A program made the position numbers and the translations under genes. A DNA stretch of 64,000 bases from Protea cynaroides. Taxonomy: Eukaryota; Streptophyta; Magnoliopsida; Proteales; Proteaceae. The notes under the pieces are model-generated. The model saw nothing but the letters and a program-made list of their open reading frames with translations, was not told the DNA's origin and searched no databases. This document shows positions 21,842 to 34,647 of the stretch, piece by piece (positions within the stretch are counted from its first letter, which is position 1; the number at the start of each line of letters is the position of its first letter). Where the stretch lies: assembly GCA_028583415.1 (NCBI GenBank), contig CM053266.1, positions 32,855,758-32,919,757 on the forward strand. The letters run 5' to 3'.

Positions 21842-24800
21842 CAGAATGGTTTTTGATTTATTTGATCTAATAGCCAAATTTTCATGAAGTTGCGTTCTAT
21901 TCCAAACGTCTATTGGGGTTTCATTATACAAAATGGCAGGAGATGATTATGCACTTATTTCTTTCATAACTTTGAACTAAGAAACCAAGGAATTCGTAGG
22001 GTGTAGTATCTTCATCTTTTATATTGGTTTCTCCTGCAGGAGGGACGGTGGGCGTAATGTGGAAGCAGGGGAGGGGCCTTGCTTGGGAGCTTTTATTGGA
22101 GTTTCTGCCTTTTTTTCCCTTCCATGGTGGAGTTTTAGTTTGGCTATGGGGTTGTGTATGTGGCCTGGTGTTGTTTTGTTGCTTTTGGTGCTACTTTTGT
22201 GCTGCCCTTTTTTGCTTTCCTCTTGTATCTCTTATTCCTTTCCTTGCTTTCTGTACCAATGAAATATCTTCTGTTGTTTCCTATTAGGAGACCCAAAAAA
22301 AGAAAGAGGGGGGGAATGATAGGTATGAGCTGAAAGCTTCAGAAAGCTGGTCAAGATCTTAGGACTTCACTGAATTAACTAAAATCGTAACCCTGAGATG
22401 GATTCATATATGAACCTTAAGTAGTTGGGATGATGCTGTATTGGTTAAGAATTTTTTTTATTTTTTATTTTTTATATGTCTGTATTGGCTAAGTCGAACG
22501 TGCATCCTTATGCATTTTATAGTTACCAAATAATAAAAAATGTATATATCTTTTCTCATGCAACAAAATAATATAACATGTCTTTACAAACATTGTAAAA
22601 TCATAGGCGCTGTTTGTATCTGCTCAACATTATCTTTGACATGTGTCAAACTCAAGCACAATCAACACACTGAAAATTTATGGCACACAGCTTCACCATC
22701 AATGATTCAAATAATCCCTTTTCAAGACTGACCGAGACATAACTTTGTGGGCATTAACCTTAGGCTTAGATGTACTCTTAAGCTTTTTTGATCTGCTATT
22801 TTCTATAGTATTGTTCCAGAGGTAGCGTAGCCTGTTTTTGGCAGGTTTTAGAGAGGAAGGATAATTGTTATGACATGAATTTTTCAAATGCTGAGTTGTA
22901 GTGAAACAAGCCTGATACTTGTCCGACTTCATAGCAGTTGATCCTCTTCCTCGTTGGAATGGTGAGTTAGGGACACAGGATGAACCTTCGTGGCTAGAAT
23001 CTCAATTTTTAAGACAAATCCAGTCTGATGGCAGGTTTTAGGGAGGGAGGATAATTGTTATTATGATATGAATTTTTTTCAAATACTAAGGTGTAGCGAA
23101 ATAAGCCTCATGGAATGCTTGTTGATATAAATAAGAACACATTATAAAAAATAAAAATAGCGATGAGAAGGAAAATACATTACATGGTGAGAAAAAAACA
23201 TTTCTAACATGCCTGAAGCATATAACAATCAAAGGAACTCTTGTATGAATTTTATCAACCCCTAATCTGAAGACCTACTACAAAAAGACCAAAATAACCC
23301 AATTAAAACTCCTACACTAAATAAACTTCCGAAAATTAGAAATCCCATCATTGAACTGGCCATAATTCTTCCAATACTACTTGGAATCTCTGTATCTCGG
23401 TATTGGGAAAGGTGACTCAATAAGTTGTCTGGCAGCACCAAAGTTACACAAAACAGATAAGTGTTGACCTTCCAAACACCCCAAATAGAACTGACAGGAA
23501 TAACTCAATTTTCTAAATATTCTGATTTAAATTTGAATCTTGATCCACCAGCAATGAAGAATCCGGCCATGTGATGATCTGGGGATGCTCCTTGATAGAT
23601 CTCAAATCAGTCTGATTCTGATCCCTCCTTTTACTAACCCCCCCCCCCCAAAAAAAAAAAAAAAAAAAAAATGTTTAAGCCCATTGATCTGGCCAGGTAT
23701 GGCACAGATCCTAATATCTCAGATCTCTCTTCTTGAACTCGAACAGCTTATTAGCCTTGCAGATTTGACGATTTCAATCCTACATCAAATTCTCAAAGGA
23801 AATGCATGCAATTGACATATTATCTTAAACATTCTTTTTTTTAATGGGCAAAATGATAATTTAAACAAATTTGATACAGCTGATGTACTGTTTAGTTAGT
23901 TTGGGTATGATGTTGGATGGGGTTGTGTATTTCCGAGGTGTTATACTTAGATGAGATGTCTCACTGTCTGGTAGTTTGGTTGGCGTGGGGAGGTTTTTGG
24001 GAGCATTCTCTTGGCTTTTGGGATTTCTCTGAATTTGGTGTCTTGATTGTGTGATGAAGACATCGTCTTGTGTTAATGTATGATGCACTTGGCAGTTGTT
24101 ACTTTTCATGGTTTGATGCATTTGAATTGTATGCTTACAGCCTTCTGAACCACTAGATTTAAACAATGACCATTACCCAAAGTTACCCAGCAACAGAATC
24201 TACGTGACCACTGAATCTTCAACATGGCAGCATTTTGGCAACTCAGAAGGGCTCCATATGTTTGCTGAGGCAACCTCTGGGAATCCGGTCCATTGTCTTG
24301 TACTTTGTGTAAAGCCCTCCTTTTTTGTTCTTTTTGAATTAGGAAGTTTAATTTTTTGACAGCTGAAAGTGCGACAAAAAAGTGTTAACATATAAAAAGT
24401 GTTGTTTTTAGGTATGCATGGTGGTTTCTCACAAACATATCTTTATATTGGTTTCAAATCAAAGCGCAATTGTTTATTACTTTAGAACTTTCATTTAGGT
24501 CTGCAGCAATTGTTGATATGCTTGTAACATGATTTCAATATTGAAAAATGGAAATGAAATAGTTCACAGGTGTAAGAACTGGTTCACAGGTGTAAGAACT
24601 GATGAATGATTATAAAGGTCTGGTTCTAGTGGAGTAGATACTCCAAATTAAAAAGCCTGAGCACAACTGCACAAGAGTGGTTCGGAAATCCTAGAGATTG
24701 TCAAAAACAAGAAACTGGAAAAAATATCTATATGGCATATGAGTATGTACATGTGTATGTAACAACATTGATACTTTGGCATCTTATCCTCTAATAATAT

Positions 24801-25060
24801 AAGTGTTTATCAATTTTTTGCAAGGCTGTAAATGTCCATTTTGAGCTTAAAACTGCTGGAGCTGACACAAGAATCAACTTGACGAACAACTAATTACCAG
24901 CATTCTATATCAAGTTCCTTTCAAGGATTGCCCTCATCTCACCCCACAGTATGGGGATCCAGACCAGTGGGCTAGTTGTACTTCTCATAGTTGTTGGTAG
25001 TAGTGGCAGGTCATGAACCAAAAGATCTTGAAGGTTGATCCTTGTTTCATTTCATTAGAA
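21842..25060. other. Intergenic sequence upstream of WRKY44
   Basis: Holds two diverged copies of an 80-bp segment (22840-22918 and 23030-23112, both starting GGCAGGTTTTAG), a run of 12 C then 22 A (23638-23671), and a 22-bp tandem duplication near 24563-24602 (TTCACAGGTGTAAGAACTG). The last 100-150 bp are probably WRKY44 5' UTR. No other gene recognised. Confidence 0.5.
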
Positions 25061-25535
25061 ATGGAAGTTAAAGACGCAGAGAAGGTGGTTATAGCCAAAC
25101 CAATTGCTTCAAGACCTTGTTCCAGTTTCAGGTCCTTCTCAGAGCTCCTTGCAGGTGCCATTAATGCCTCGCCTCCTCCATCATATTCTGAAACAGTAGT
25201 GGCTGCTATCAGGCCCAAGACAGTGCGGTTCAAACCAGTGGCAAATCATGGTTCAGGTGGTGAGGTTGTTTCATCTCAGGTTGTTCCCTCTCTTTTTTTC
25301 CGTGTAGTTTTTTAAAGTTCCTTTCTTTTTTCTTTTTTCTTTTTTTTTTTCCTGTAATGAAATCTGCTGCTCTGACATTTGACATTTTCCAAATGTCTTC
25401 AGGGAAAGGTTTCTGAAGGAACGGTTCATAATTTGTCTAACAAGGTTTCGGAACAAAGTAGCAAACCTTCTGTGGTATACAAACCCTTGGCGAAGGTTGT
25501 ATCGAGGACAACTACCTCTCTCATGTTAAATCAGG

Positions 25536-25596
<61 letters not shown>

Positions 25597-27979
25597 ATCT
25601 ATCTATCAATCTGTGCACATGGGTGCATCCATGTGTGTGTGTTTGTGCGCACATTCATGGGAGGGAGGGAGAATGACCTTCTAAAGTGCTCCCCTAGATC
25701 CTGTTGCTGCTAGCCTTTCCCACTTTCCTGCAGCTTGGAGGGATGATATTGCTGATCCAGTCCAAACTTCAGATGGATACTTTTTCAGTGTGCTAGTTCA
25801 TATTACCTTACTTACAGTTGGTAGTACTTTTAATTATTATTTTGACCCCGGAAAACTGATCTGTTGCCATGTGCCTTGAGAAAAGTGAGTGTTTGCCTCC
25901 TAAGTTGCCATGTGTAAAATTAACAGGTCATCCATATATTTTTTTGTTAGGCTATTCAATGGTTAAACCCTTAATTATCTATGCACCTTGCTTATCTGCT
26001 TGGAATGCATAACCAATTTTGGTTTTTCCAGGGAAACTTCGACTTCATTCATCAGAAAGCCCCAAGGCAGGCACAGTTTCAACATGAAGACGAAGCAAAA
26101 CGCAATTCTGTAACCCATAATACTTCAAATCTTAGTCAGAAATTAAAATCACAAATGGAAATAAACCACAAAAGTGAGTTGTCAAAGATGGCATCGCATA
26201 ACCTGGAAGATAATCAGAAAGGTCTACTGCCCACAATAAGTGGGGATCGACTTTCTTATGATGGATATAATTGGAGAAAGTACGGTCAAAAGCAAGTGAA
26301 AGGGAGTGAATGCCCTAGGAGTTACTATAAATGCACACACCCAAATTGCCCTGTGAAAAAGAAGGTTGAGCGATCAATTGATGGGCAGATAGCAGAAATT
26401 GTCTACAAAGGTGAGCACAATCATTCAAAGCCTCAGCCTCCGAAACGCTCCTCATCAGGAACACAAGACCAAGGATTTGTTTCTGACGGGACTGCCCAAG
26501 ACACCAGCAATCCTTTATGGAGTAACACACTTAAGGAGCTTAATGAAGGATCTGAAGGTCATATCGAGAATCAGAATGAAGTAGACCCGTCAGCCTATCC
26601 TATTTATCCTAGCAAAGGTCTAAATTCTTATGATCCTGCTGCAAGTGGAGCATTTAATAGTGGGATTGTGACTTCTGATAATTCCTGTGGCCTTAGTGGG
26701 GATATTGAGGACAGCAGCAAGGGAGTTGATGCGGATGACACTGAACCTAAGTATAAGCGGAGGTAAGAGCTCAAATGAATTTTGAATAACTTGTGTATGA
26801 AAATGAGAAGCACTTTCTGCTGTTCCTTAGATCTGCAAAGAGGCTTTACTGTTTGTTGCAAGAAATGATTCACTACATTGTTCAAGGAAAAGCAACATCA
26901 AATATGTTCTACTTAATTTTAGAAGTAGTTTTCCCAGTTAACAAATTTTTAGTGTCCATGGCCTAAAATAATACAATATTTCTGAAATTTTAGGAGCTTA
27001 TGAGTTGATTATCTCATTAATGGAGTTATGTCACTGTTCTACTTATATATTTCCTTGTTTCACGAATGGATGTCATTACTGATGTTGTTGATATCTGCTC
27101 TCTTTCCTTCAGGAAAAATGAGCCTCAATCTGATGAGTTGGGTGTACTAGAAGAAAGCGTAAGAGAACCTCGTGTTGTAATGCAAAGTTCCACGGACTCT
27201 GATATTATTGGTGATGGCTTTCGATGGAGAAAATATGGGCAAAAGGTTGTGAAGGGAAATTCATACCCTAGGTTGGTATTCAACTTTTGATCATATTCTG
27301 AACTTTTCTTCTTTTGTCCATATCCTAGGTTGAACTTGTACCCAATAAGTGCCTTTAAAAAGGAAGCTTTAACCCTTCCAATGGTGTGTGTGACATTGGT
27401 CTCCGGAACCATCATGTTCCTCCCTAGTCCCAACACTCCCTCATTTGTAGCCCCTTTTCGGGAGGCAATACACATGGCATGTATGGCCCCTGGTTTGGGT
27501 AGCCGCACATGGATCATTGGGCCATGTTAAATTATCAAACCCAAAATTTTAAGCTAAGATGGAGAGATCTAATTGGCATATGAAGTCACCCAAGGTCCCA
27601 AAGATAGTCGATATGGGATTATTTTATTCCCAACAATCATAATTTCTAAATTTCTCCGGGTTGTGTTTCTTGCAAACCTGTTATTTTCTGTCATAGATTT
27701 GTTTGTTTTGTTGCTAGAATCCTAATCTTTGTTATTCTTTCGAGCCATACTAACCCATGTGGTTTGTTCATATCTTGTTCTTGCAGAAGTTACTACCGAT
27801 GTACCAGTCTCAAATGCAATGTGCGTAAGCATGTGGAAAGGGCATTGGATGATCCTAAAGCTTTTATCACAACATATGAAGGAAAACATAACCATGATAT
27901 GCCCATGACTAAAAATGTGAATCAAGTAGCCTCGGACCCAGATTCATTAGCCCCTGCTAACAAATCCAAGAGGAAATAA
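25061..27979 (+). CDS. WRKY44: WRKY44/TTG2-type group I WRKY transcription factor
   Basis: Nuclear W-box-binding factor; the Arabidopsis counterpart controls trichomes, seed-coat mucilage and tannin. Exons: 25061-25279, 25403-25534, 26032-26762, 27113-27271, 27787-27979, giving 477 aa. The start MEVKDAEKVVIAKPIASRP closely matches the Arabidopsis WRKY44 N-terminus, which decides the ATG; SSFRSFSELLAGAI and AAIRPKTVRF follow. VVYKPLAKVVS is encoded in exon 2. The first WRKY domain (WRKYGQK near residue 198) has a C-X4-C-X22-H-X-H zinc site ending near 248, and the second (near 399) has C-X4-C-X23-H-X-H. The last intron falls at YPR/SYYRC, the conserved position in C-terminal WRKY domains. Both WRKYGQK motifs and all zinc ligands are intact. 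Intron 2 carries a long CT microsatellite. Confidence 0.95.
25543..25592. repeat. CT microsatellite in WRKY44 intron 2
   Basis: About 25 CT units starting just after the intron 2 donor (25535). Likely length-variable. Confidence 0.9.
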
Positions 27980-29260
27980 ATTAGCAGTCGGCAATTGAAC
28001 AGACAAACCATGGCAGGAAAAGTTTAATGAGCACCAGAAATATAAGATTTCTCCACTGTTGGTTTCCAACAAACTACATGGGGACTTTGTTGAGAAATCA
28101 GATGTCAACCTATTTTAGTTCAATGTCTAAAGCTTTTCTCTGTGAAGGTTTCTTTTTCATGCAAGTGGTTCTATTTCTAGCCCAGATTTCTCTTTTCCAC
28201 CGACTGTTTTAACTGATTATTATCCCAAGCGAACCTTTGCCTGTAACTATTCAATCTCCTTATGAAAAATCAATTACATCAGTGTTGCTGCAGTTGAATC
28301 CACTTTTGACTTTGAGAAATGCATTGCTTGTGAAGTATGTGTTCAGGTATGCCCTCGTTCCGATCCTTCATATGAATGAGTGGAAAGATCTTTATAGAAG
28401 TCCCTGTCCGAATTATAGCAAGTCACACACTCATATTCCGGAAGTACAGAAACAAAGGAATAACACCTAAGGCTCAATGATTGATCTTCTGCGCTAAGAC
28501 TAGCATCCTATCTTTCAACTAGCATTTCTCATCTATCATCTTATTTTATTGCTTCGAGCAGCCTATATATTCCCTTTTTCGGATGGTTGGCTGAGATGAT
28601 CTCCACCTCTTCCTTTCCGACCTTTACCGTGGGAATCATGTGGGGGGCCTAAAATCAAATCCTTCCTGAACTCGTTCACATTGATCTTGTCGATCCACCC
28701 TCATGAATGGCAGAGGAAGAACGCATGCCTGAAGAGAAGCCTCGATACGGCAAAAAAAGACTGAAGAAATGAGATATACCATGCCTACATTAAGATTCAA
28801 AACTTGTCGTCCACTTTCAGGAAATGTTCGGAACAGAGAACAACAATTAATAAAATAAATAACAACGGGTTCTCTGCCCCTGCAGGCATGGAGCAAAAAA
28901 AAAAAAAAAAAAAAAAGGTGAGTAAATTCTATTGTATGTATATCAAACCAGGTTAGTAAGTCACATCAGTTAAAAACCATTTTGTTGATTGGTGAGAAAT
29001 TGAAATAGAAGCTTTTATTCCATTGTTATTGAATTGCAAGACTGTTAGGCTATACAGTTATTGTTATGTACATGTATACAATGTTAAATCATGTATTGAA
29101 ATGGATTCATAAAGCCACATTGTATAGTTAGTTAGTTGTATAGCTGCCTCTGCCAAGGTTTGATGAATGGGAAGTGCATTCATTAACTTATGTATTTTAC
29201 TTTCATTATAAATATAAAATTAGTGTTCTATGAAGATAATAACTGACCTCTGTTCTAATG
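27980..29260 (+). other. WRKY44 3' UTR and downstream spacer
   Basis: The first several hundred bases are probably 3' UTR. No further coding sequence. Contains an A-run (28895-28916). Confidence 0.45.
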
Positions 29261-29400
29261 GGAAAGAATTGTCTCATCTTGTTAAGTTCATTCAGCCGTG
29301 ATTGAACAATTGGACTTCATCGGTATATGCGCATCAGGTTAACTTCAACTATTGGATCACAACTGGAATCCCTCCAACGACAAGAGAAGATTTGAATCCA
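29261..29400. mobile_element. Mutator-like MITE, family A copy 2 (140 bp)
   Basis: Flanked by TTCTAATG at 29253-29260 and 29401-29408 (8 bp perfect). Ends GGAAAGAATTGTCTCATCTT and AAGAGAAGATTTGAATCCA are inverted repeats resembling the ends at 17229-17388, and TTCA..CCGTGATTGAACAAT-type subterminal words are shared. Non-coding. Confidence 0.65.
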
Positions 29401-29470
29401 TTCTAATGATGTAAAAAAGGCCACCTTTTTTTTTTTCATTCTCCTCCATTTACATTCTCTTTCTTCTTCT

Positions 29471-29657
29471 TAGGTCTTTTTTGTTTCCTTGTAAAATTTT
29501 TCATGCAAATGATGTTTTAGACGAAAATTCTCCCCCATGTAAAATTTTCCTATACTTCCAATGCTTTTTTCTGCATTTTACATTAATACCAATAGTAAAA
29601 AAATCATTATAGGAAAATTTATCTTTTCCACTTTTTTACATGGAAATAAAAGGAGTC
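29471..29657. repeat. MITE-like repeat, family D copy 1
   Basis: Left part TTTGTTTCCTTGTAAAATTT and right part TTTTTACATGGAAATAAAA are inverted. The same arrangement occurs at 33683-33866. Edges approximate and no TSD seen. Confidence 0.4.
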
Positions 29658-29704
29658 TTGAGAGAGAGGATGTCTGAGTATACGAGGATCCCATTACTAC
29701 AAGG

Positions 29705-29712
29705 TTTTTTTT

Positions 29713-29753
<41 letters not shown>
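29705..29753. repeat. Homopolymer junction: 18 T then 31 G
   Basis: An uninterrupted G-run of 31 following a T-run. Similar C/A or T/G junctions occur at 10229-10263, 23638-23671 and 38794-38820. Such a tract is also prone to sequencing error. Confidence 0.85.
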
Positions 29754-29756
<3 letters not shown>

Positions 29757-30198
29757 AATATACGTAACCTTACTCCCACAACAGGGAGAGCCTTTTTCTT
29801 AAAATACCTTAAATTCTCAATGACCAAAAGTAAGATCTTTTATTTCTTTGGTTTATTTGTTTTAAAATTAGTAAAAATTTCACACAAGTTACATTGCCAT
29901 TGGAAGCTTTCCTAGAGTGCAATTGTATGGCCTTCTGATTTATTTTATGAGTGGAGTTGTAACTCTACTTTAGTCATTAAATTGCAGGTGAAAGTGCATC
30001 CAGGTCAACTTCGGTTTATCATGATATTCTCATTTTTTTTTTCAGAAATTAGCCAAAATAAGAACTTCACTACAAACATCATCCCAAATTTTTTCAATGT
30101 TTGTTTTCAATAGAAAATTTTTCCCTCTCCGTTAGATATCACTATATTTTTCTCCTAGAAATAAATATTAGAATATTTTTTTTAATATATAAAATATT

Positions 30199-31359
30199 GA
30201 AAAAATTTCATCTACACCCCATCAAAGATCGTTAACATTATCTACACCCACAAAAATATATAAACTTCATCTACACCCCAAAACTTTGGCTGTGGTAATC
30301 AAAGAAGTCCACTCCGTCAGTTGATTCCCGTTAATTGCTGATGTCAGTTGAAATGGAACCGTTGATGGACAATACTATCCTTTAAGGAAAGTTAAAAGAC
30401 GATTTTATCCTTTCTTCTCTTTGATCTCATTTTATATCAGAATTTTTATCTCTTCAATTTCTTCCTCTTCTGTTTTTTTTTTTTTTTCTTCTTGGTTCAT
30501 TTTCCCCTTCTTTTCTTCCTCCTGCTCTTCTTCTTCTATGGCCCCTTATGTGGTTATTTTATTTCCTCTTTTTTTCCTGTTTTCTTCTTCTCTCTCCTCC
30601 CAGTCACTTTCCTCTAGCTTTTCTCCGTCTATTCCTCAAAACCCAAACCAGATGATGAGCTTGGCTGCACCCATGGCGGTAAAGTGCACAATGCTAAGAG
30701 AGAAGAGGAGTTGGAGACCTCGCCGATGGGCGTCGTGCTGGATTCATTGCAGCTGCTCCTCTTGGAAAAGGTAAGTTTCAGATGGTGGAGCTGCTCCTCT
30801 TAGAAAGAAAGCTTTTCAATTTGGTTTGATTTGGTTCAAAAAATTCTTAAAACTCAAACTGAACTTTTTATTTTTTTCTGTTGCAACTTGCCCTGACGCT
30901 AGATCAGATTTCAGATTTGTTTCATAGGCTTAATACTGGATATTCAAAATTCTAAATCACCATTACGGGATCTGGAACGACGTCTCAGATCTCTCGGTTG
31001 AAGTTCCTTCCTTGATCAGAAAGGATTTGAGATGGGAGAGTTGCAGTGGCAATGCTGTGGACCACGGAGGGGAGAGTTGCAGCGGCAATGTCTTGGACTC
31101 TGATCTTTTTCACAAACCCCGATCATCCCCACAATTAAGTGAAAAGGAAAGAGAGATAGTAAATGTAAGTTTCAATACAAGGTCAAACTAGTCATTCTAC
31201 TTAATTTTTTAATTTTTCAATTTATAATCTGAGTAAAACCATATTTCAACAATTTTAGTGATTTCCGTCAGTTAAGTGGATCTAGGTGATGTTTTTACAA
31301 TCTTGTGGGTATAGATGATGTTGGCAATCCTTGATGGGGTATAGATGAAATTTTTTCTA
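30199..31359. mobile_element. TIR DNA transposon, non-autonomous (about 1.16 kb)
   Basis: Ends are inverted repeats over about 55 bp, roughly 85% identical by eye (left GAAAAAATTTCATCTACACC, right GGTATAGATGAAATTTTTTC). Flanked by AAAATATT at 30191-30198 and 31360-31367. The flanks join to recreate another repeat whose uninterrupted relative is at 40873-41030, giving an independent empty site. The interior has a Ser-rich open stretch (30421-30774) that matches nothing I know. The TSD of 8-9 bp suits hAT or Mutator, undecided. Confidence 0.72.
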
Positions 31360-32838
31360 AAAATATTACATGTAAAATTATATGTCAAAACAGTCAGAGT
31401 CTTTGGGAAATTCGTTGGAAAAATGTTTTCCACAAAAAAGATAGACCATACCAAGAATAGAAAAGAAAAATGTCTTAATGCAATGAACAATATTATGTAA
31501 GAAATACCTTTCCCACTTCTTGTTTCTCTCACCACATCATCTCTCCTCTCTCACCATGTCATCTCTCCATTTTGCCCGTAGACGACATACCCACTGAATT
31601 CCAAACCAGGATTTGTGTTCATAATCCCATCTCTTTTTCCCTTCTAGACCATTAAGTGCACCGGATTGGTTGCTGGTGATCCCGATCTGATTCTAAGTCA
31701 AAACAACCAAAGATTGACCTAAAAAACACTTGGATTCGCCTTCCACATATGGTTTTATCCGATCACAATGGCTGATTCGCCGTGCTACACCAGCCAAGCC
31801 CAATCTAGATCAGCTGATTCCAATCAATCTGATGACCGATCCATTCCGATCCCTAAAACCCTGATGAACACCCTTATACATCATCAATAGATAAGATAAA
31901 CATAGCACTAGATAAAACTGGCGAGAAATACCTGATTGAGTCATTGTCTGCACTCACAAGATTGAAAGTAACTGAATAAAATTAATTAATTTATGAGATT
32001 AATATATTTTTTTTCAATTCCATAATAGCGGTTGATTCAACAATGTCTACATCTACAAAAGACAATACAAAAAGAAACCGTTACCTCACTCTCTGTTAGT
32101 TGAATGGCTGTGTAATCATCCTCATATTATTTTTTATTTATTTTTTTTTTTTTGTGATAAAGATTCCTCTATTGATTTTTTTATTTATATTTTTTATTTT
32201 TATAACATTGACGTTTGATGTTCTTTGGTTTGAAATTTTATTTTGACTTATCTTAGTTAAAAGGCCATGTCACTGACGTGCACAACAATTAGGCTCTTAT
32301 CTGATCCGTAGATTGTCAGGTAGTGCTCTGTAATATCTAACAAAAAAAAATTACAGATGCGTGCATGTATGATTCATTCATATTTGTGTTTTCACATTAT
32401 CAATCAAGAAAATTCAGATGTTGGGTTCCTCGTTGGCTAGACGGCAATCATGCAATTCTCTCCTAACCCATCTTTATTTGTTTATTTATTTATTTATTTA
32501 TTAATTTTTAGACAAATCTTACCCACCTTTCAACTGTCAGCATTCTATTGTCTTTGATAATGAACCTTTTATATTATATTTAAACCATATGTTAATATTT
32601 AACTGTCTTAAAAATAAACTATGTTAAAATATTATTTATATTAATTTAAAAAATGTAGAACATATAGCCGTTTAAAGTTTAATGGTGGGTTTCTTTTCTT
32701 TCTGCCCCCACCCTTCTTATTTTTTTATTATTATTTTGTTTTGGCCCAAGAAATTTCTAAAAGGTGATTACATATTAAAATAATAATAAACTCAAAACAA
32801 AACTCTCAAGAAATTAAAAGAAAAAAAAATTCTCTAGT

Positions 32839-32939
32839 TGATTCAATGGTGGCTGGAATTCATCTGATGCACATACCAATATATTGGTGCACATACCAAT
32901 ATATTGGTATGCTCATTGAATGATTCCAGCCACTGATCA
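32839..32939. repeat. Small hairpin repeat with 20-bp tandem duplication
   Basis: GCACATACCAATATATTGGT occurs twice in tandem (32869-32908) inside arms that are inverted copies (TGATTCAATGGTGGCTGGAA and CCAGCCACTGATCA). It could be a MITE; no TSD seen. Confidence 0.5.
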
Positions 32940-33682
32940 CAATTGGAGGAACTCTAATGATAGGAGATGATCCAAACCATAGATTTAGGGATCAAGATTT
33001 TATGAATCATGTTGGCTGAGTTATTTTATTTTATTTTATTTTTGGGGGGAGGGGGGTTGACTAGAAAGGGAACCCATAAACCGTTTGGGGTGGGGGTATC
33101 GATACTCAATTGAAATGAAAAGTTACAAGGGTACCCAAGATATGGGAAGGAGCATTAAATGCCCACACGCTTGATCCCAATGCAGCGCATGGGGATCAAT
33201 ATTACATTTTTTTTCTACTTTTTATCCATAACCAATGTTACAAATTCAATCAAAATCATAGGAGCCTACATGTGAGAGCTTAGATCTTTCAATTTAAATT
33301 ATATTGAATTTTAGACTCAATATAATTTTGCCTTAGCTCAATTAAATTGATAGATTTTTTCCTATTGTTTCAAGGTTGTGATGATCATTTTGAAAATGGG
33401 ATTTGAATTTATTTGGAAACTAAATTTTATCTTTCAAAAATCTGACTCTTCATTTTTAATACCTAATTATTTACCATTTTTACATAATTAATTATAAAAT
33501 ATTTAAGTGACAACTGTTGACCAGCAAAAAAAAAAAAAATTTCATTCACCCACAAATTAATTAAATTGAGTATAAAAAAAATCTATGGAGGAATAGACAA
33601 TAAGAAAGAGTGTGTAATAAAACTCATTTATATGTATAAGTATATACGACTATATAAAAAACAGTCTTTTTTTCCGCTAAGG

Positions 33683-33866
33683 CCTTGCTTGTTTTTAATT
33701 GTAAAATTTTTCATACAAATAATATTTTCATTAAATTTTTAATGTATTTTTTTTAATTTTTTAATTTTTATTTATTTATTTATTTATTGCATTTTGCATT
33801 AAAACACCAATTTTATAAGAATTATTTTTTTTCTTTTTCATCATTTTGCATGGAAACAAATGGAAC
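33683..33866. repeat. MITE-like repeat, family D copy 2
   Basis: TTAATTGTAAAATTTTTCAT at the left and CATTTTGCATGGAAACAAAT at the right mirror the pair at 29471-29657. Approximate edges. Confidence 0.4.
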
Positions 33867-34647
33867 TAAAAGGGGGTGTTCTTATATGATCCAGCATGAG
33901 ATTTGCTTCTTGAATTCCATTAATTCTCATCATCTTGAAAAACTAATGGTATAATATAAGACATAACATGGTTTTGTGTAACCATTTTGGTAGTCCAAGT
34001 AACTCATGGGTCATGGCACATTTTAATTCCTTTATATGTTTCATGAAAATAAGTTAATATATCCCTTTTAATCAAGGTATCATTGAAGTTTTACAACCAC
34101 TTATCTTTAATTTGAAATTTAAAAAAAAATTGCTGTTTGAAATCTTGCACTTCAGACTTTGAAGATTAGATAGGGATGATTAAAGAAAGAAAATATATAA
34201 TGAGATAAGCGATACATGCATTCATATTGGAAGGTAAGGAAAAAAAGAAAGAAAATAAATTTATTTCTTACAAAAGAAATAGAGATATAGGCTCATAATT
34301 TTTATTATTATTACTTTTAATAAATTTATTTCTTAAAAAAATAGAGATATAGGCTCATAATTTTATTATTATTATTATTATTTTGGATAGAAAACTCATA
34401 AATTAAATATTAAGAGCCAAGTTTTTTTGAACGAAAAAATAATAATAATAATAAAATAAAATCTAGAGTGTATACACACAAATCCTTTTAAAAAAATGAA
34501 ATAAAAACCCTAAATCTAAAATTGAAGGTAGAGAGATGATGCCAGTTACTGAACCTTAGTTTTGAAGATGGCCACCTACCACAGGACAAATAAATTTTCA
34601 CTATAAAATAATTACTATAATCATCATTATTTTTATATTATTATTAT

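Larger units (their letters stand above)
31368..34647. other. AT-rich intergenic spacer
   Basis: No gene recognised. Contains a small hairpin repeat (32839-32939), a MITE-like repeat (33683-33866) and a 45-bp direct repeat (34256-34300 and 34321-34362, AGAGATATAGGCTCATAATT). Confidence 0.5.

Noticed and set aside
22024..22287. Hydrophobic open frame as a membrane protein
   Set aside because: T/G-rich low-complexity composition, with no gene structure around it. More like a decayed retroelement tail.
26315..26530. Antisense frames over WRKY44, PRR7 and CDL1 exons
   Set aside because: Shadows of well-supported exons on the plus strand.
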